Assembly: GCF_030704685.1 (NCBI RefSeq) | Contig: NZ_JAUZDX010000023.1 | Location: 1 to 64,000, forward strand | Direction of reading: 5' to 3' | DNA: 64,000 bases | From: Acidovorax sp. A1169 | GTDB taxonomy: Bacteria > Pseudomonadota > Gammaproteobacteria > Burkholderiales > Burkholderiaceae_C | Shown: piece by piece, positions 62,210 through 64,000 of the stretch | Position numbering within the stretch: position 1 is the first letter of the stretch | Layout: every line of letters starts with the position of its first letter | Made by a program: the position numbers and the translations under genes | The notes under the pieces: model-generated | What the model was told of the DNA's origin: nothing | Databases searched by the model: none | The model's input: only the letters and a program-made list of their open reading frames with translations

Positions 62210-63721
62210 ATGGCATCCACCATCAACACCAACGTCGCCTCGTTGACGGCCCAGCGCAACCTGGGCATGAGCCAGACTTCGCTCAACACCTCCATCCAAC
62301 GCCTTTCGTCCGGCCTGCGCATCAACAGCGCCAAGGACGATGCCGCTGGCCTAGCCATTTCCGAGCGCTTCACCAGCCAGATCCGCGGCCTGAACCAGGC
62401 TGTGCGCAATGCCAACGACGGTATTTCCCTGGCGCAAACGGCAGAAGGCGCGTTGAAGGCCTCCGGCGACATCCTGCAACGGGTGCGTGAACTGGCTGTG
62501 CAATCGGCCAACGCCTCCAACAGCGCTGGCGACCGCCAGGCCCTGCAACAGGAAGTGGGCCAACTGGTCAGCGAACTCGACCGCATTTCGCAAACCACCG
62601 AGTTCAACGGTGCCAAGCTGCTCAACGGTTCGTTCGGCACGCAGCAGTTCCAGGTCGGCGCCAACGCCAACCAGACCATCGTGGCCGCCACGGCCAACCT
62701 GCGCACCAGCGTGTACGGCAACAACCAGAACACCTCGGCCAACGGTTCGGGCAGCGGTGCCAGCGCCACCAGCTGGGGTACCAATGGCGTGACCGGCGGT
62801 ACGCTGGCCGTGAACGGTGCCCTGGGTTCCAAGAACATCACCATTACCGCCAACGACACGGCTAAGGCGATGGCCGACAACATCAACTTGCAGACCGCGA
62901 ACACGGGTGTTACCGCCTCCGCGCGCACGGAAGCGCAACTGTCCTTCACGTCCGTCGGCGCCTACACCTTCGAGCTGCGCGGTGACAACGCACCCACGTC
63001 GCCTGCGCTGGGCCAGTCTGTTTCCTTCAACGTGACGGCGCTGAACACGGCAGATGGCCTGTCGAACGCGGTTTCCGCCATCAATGAGCAGTCTTCCAAG
63101 ACGGGTATCACGGCTTCACTGAACTCCACGAACGATGGCGTGATCCTGACCAGCGCCACGGGCCAGGACATCGGCATTGCCAAGGGTGCCGCTTCCGGCG
63201 CGAACGCGGGTGCGGTGAATATCCAGAAGCTGCAGGCGGATGGCACGGCCATTGGGGCAGCCGACACCCTGGCTGCAGCCACCGGTGCAGACGCCTCGAC
63301 GGTCAGCGGCTACGTGGTGCTGGACTCCGACAAGTCCTTCTCCACTGTTGCGACGACGACGAACGCCTTCAGCACGGCAACCGCTGCCAACTCGGCTTCG
63401 GATCTGCAAGAGGTGGCCAACCTCGATGTGACGACTTTCAAGAAGGCGACCGAAGCCCTCAAGACGGTGGACTCCGGTCTGGCCTACATCAACGGTGAGC
63501 GTGCCAAGCTAGGTGCTCTGCAGTCGCGCTTCGAAACGTCGATTGCCAACCTGCAGGTGACGTCGGAGAATCTGTCTTCTTCCCGTTCGCGCATCCTGGA
63601 CGCTGACTTCGCGGCAGAAACCGCCAACCTGTCGCGCTCGCAGATCCTGCAGCAGGCTGGTACGGCGATGGTGGCCCAGGCCAACCAGTTGCCACAAGGT
63701 GTGCTGGCCCTGCTGCGCTAA
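62210..63721 (+). CDS. fliC2: Flagellin (copy 2, plus strand)
   Basis: Filament subunit of 503 residues: MASTINTNVASLTAQRNLG at the N-terminus and ANLSRSQILQQAGTAMVAQA near the C-terminus, with a Ser/Thr/Ala/Gly-rich central domain. CAGGAG stands before the ATG. It has a good sigma-28 promoter and a strong terminator and is followed by fliD, the usual order, so it is likely the main flagellin. Its 5' part is nearly identical to that of fliC1. Confidence 0.97.
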   Translation: MASTINTNVASLTAQRNLGMSQTSLNTSIQRLSSGLRINSAKDDAAGLAISERFTSQIRGLNQAVRNANDGISLAQTAEGALKASGDILQRVRELAVQSANASNSAGDRQALQQEVGQLVSELDRISQTTEFNGAKLLNGSFGTQQFQVGANANQTIVAATANLRTSVYGNNQNTSANGSGSGASATSWGTNGVTGGTLAVNGALGSKNITITANDTAKAMADNINLQTANTGVTASARTEAQLSFTSVGAYTFELRGDNAPTSPALGQSVSFNVTALNTADGLSNAVSAINEQSSKTGITASLNSTNDGVILTSATGQDIGIAKGAASGANAGAVNIQKLQADGTAIGAADTLAAATGADASTVSGYVVLDSDKSFSTVATTTNAFSTATAANSASDLQEVANLDVTTFKKATEALKTVDSGLAYINGERAKLGALQSRFETSIANLQVTSENLSSSRSRILDADFAAETANLSRSQILQQAGTAMVAQANQLPQGVLALLR

Positions 63722-63764
63722 GCGCGGATCGGCTGGCAGGGCCTGAGAGGGCCCTGGGTGTATC

Positions 63765-63795
63765 GGCGGCGACAGTTTTCCTGTCGCCGCCTTTT
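63765..63795 (+). terminator. Rho-independent terminator after fliC2
   Basis: GGCGGCGACAG (63765-63775) pairs perfectly with CTGTCGCCGCC (63781-63791) around TTTTC, followed by TTTT. It ends the fliC2 transcript and separates it from fliD. Confidence 0.9.
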
Positions 63796-63914
63796 CACCT
63801 TCTATGCCGCGTTTGCCGGGAGCGCGGGAATTGGCGGGTTTCCTGGTGTGAATAAGGAGGTTATTGCTGCCCGATCGGCGCCATAATTTCCGCTGACCAG
63901 TTCAGGAGGTTCTC

Positions 63915-64000
63915 ATGGCTACCATTTCTTCACCAGGCCTTGCCACCAATGGTCTGGACGTCAAGAGCATCATTTCCCAGCTGGTAAAGCTCGAAGAGAG
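63915..64000 (+). CDS. fliD: Flagellar filament cap protein FliD (5' part only)
   Basis: The window ends after 28 codons. The start MATISSPGLATNGLDVKS with IISQLVKLEE is the typical FliD N-terminus. AGGAGG stands five bases before the ATG. FliD caps the growing filament. The promoter is not clear: TAAGGAGG upstream lacks a proper -10 partner. Confidence 0.92.
   Translation, partial: MATISSPGLATNGLDVKSIISQLVKLEE

Larger units (their letters stand above)
61822..62274. repeat. Inverted repeat at the 5' ends of the two flagellin genes
   Basis: A 53-base sequence is perfectly repeated in inverted orientation at 61822-61874 and 62222-62274, starting 12 bases into each flagellin gene. Further long identical blocks follow in both genes, for instance around the SSGLRINSAKDDAAGL codons, while the 3' ends differ much more. 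The arms enclose 347 bases including the intergenic region. Confidence 0.9.

Noticed and set aside
60375..63721. The two flagellins as a sequencing or assembly duplication
   Set aside because: The copies differ throughout, especially in the 3' halves and in the flanks, so they are true paralogues.
63853..63880. Possible sigma-28 promoter for fliD (TAAGGAGG with GCCCGATC)
   Set aside because: The -35 box is poor and the spacing to the -10-like sequence is off.
1..64000. CRISPR arrays, rRNA, tRNA genes, intact insertion sequences or prophage genes
   Set aside because: No repeat-spacer pattern, tRNA-like cloverleaf, rRNA segment, transposase or phage protein was recognised on either strand.

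Overview
The window comes from a high-GC betaproteobacterium, most likely of the family Comamonadaceae (Acidovorax-like). The reasons are the strong GC third-position bias, the flagellar cluster layout (flgB to flgL on one strand, flgA-flgM-flgN divergent, then fliA-flhG-flhF-flhA-flhB, cheZ, cheY, motB, motA), and the mix of metabolic genes. This is recognition by pattern; no database search was run.

Bases 1-26440 are a chromosomal housekeeping and accessory stretch: an IclR regulator, a MetY-type sulfhydrylase, a CoA-binding protein, a DsbD/ScsB-like reductase with a single-cysteine redoxin, a very large DUF748 envelope protein, AlaX, a DUF1569 protein, a creatininase-family amidohydrolase, a two-lobed aspartyl-protease lipoprotein with a PDZ domain, a histidine phosphatase, and then a block rich in amino-acid handling (threonine dehydratase, two LysE exporters, an EamA exporter, two tandem PhzF proteins, two aminotransferase-fold proteins including a MocR regulator). 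Cardiolipin synthase and an HDOD protein close this part.

Bases 26511-49453 hold the flagellar cluster. The rod, ring and hook operon runs flgB to flgL on the minus strand and is interrupted between flgH and flgI by an unrecognised exported protein. flgA, flgM and flgN run the other way, with a clear sigma-28 promoter before flgM. A second minus-strand block carries motA, motB, cheY, cheZ, flhB, flhA, flhF, a FlhG-like protein that has lost its P-loop, and fliA. The two blocks converge at a 315-base spacer with four consecutive stem-loops.

Bases 49783-60133 are a tightly packed sugar-modification island between motA and the flagellins: rfbF, rfbG, a 3,5-epimerase-like protein, a sugar C-methyltransferase, a hexapeptide acyltransferase, a nucleotide-sugar reductase, a TylF-type methyltransferase, a CmcI-type protein, a phytanoyl-CoA-type dioxygenase, a second TylF-type methyltransferase, and, convergent, a bacterial OGT/SPINDLY-type glycosyltransferase. 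The inferred job is to make a CDP-activated, C-methylated and multiply O-methylated deoxysugar for flagellin O-glycosylation.

Bases 60146-64000 contain a 167-base MITE-like palindrome, two equal-length flagellin genes in head-to-head inverted orientation sharing a 53-base perfect inverted repeat, one good sigma-28 promoter facing only one of them, a strong terminator, and the start of fliD, which runs off the window.
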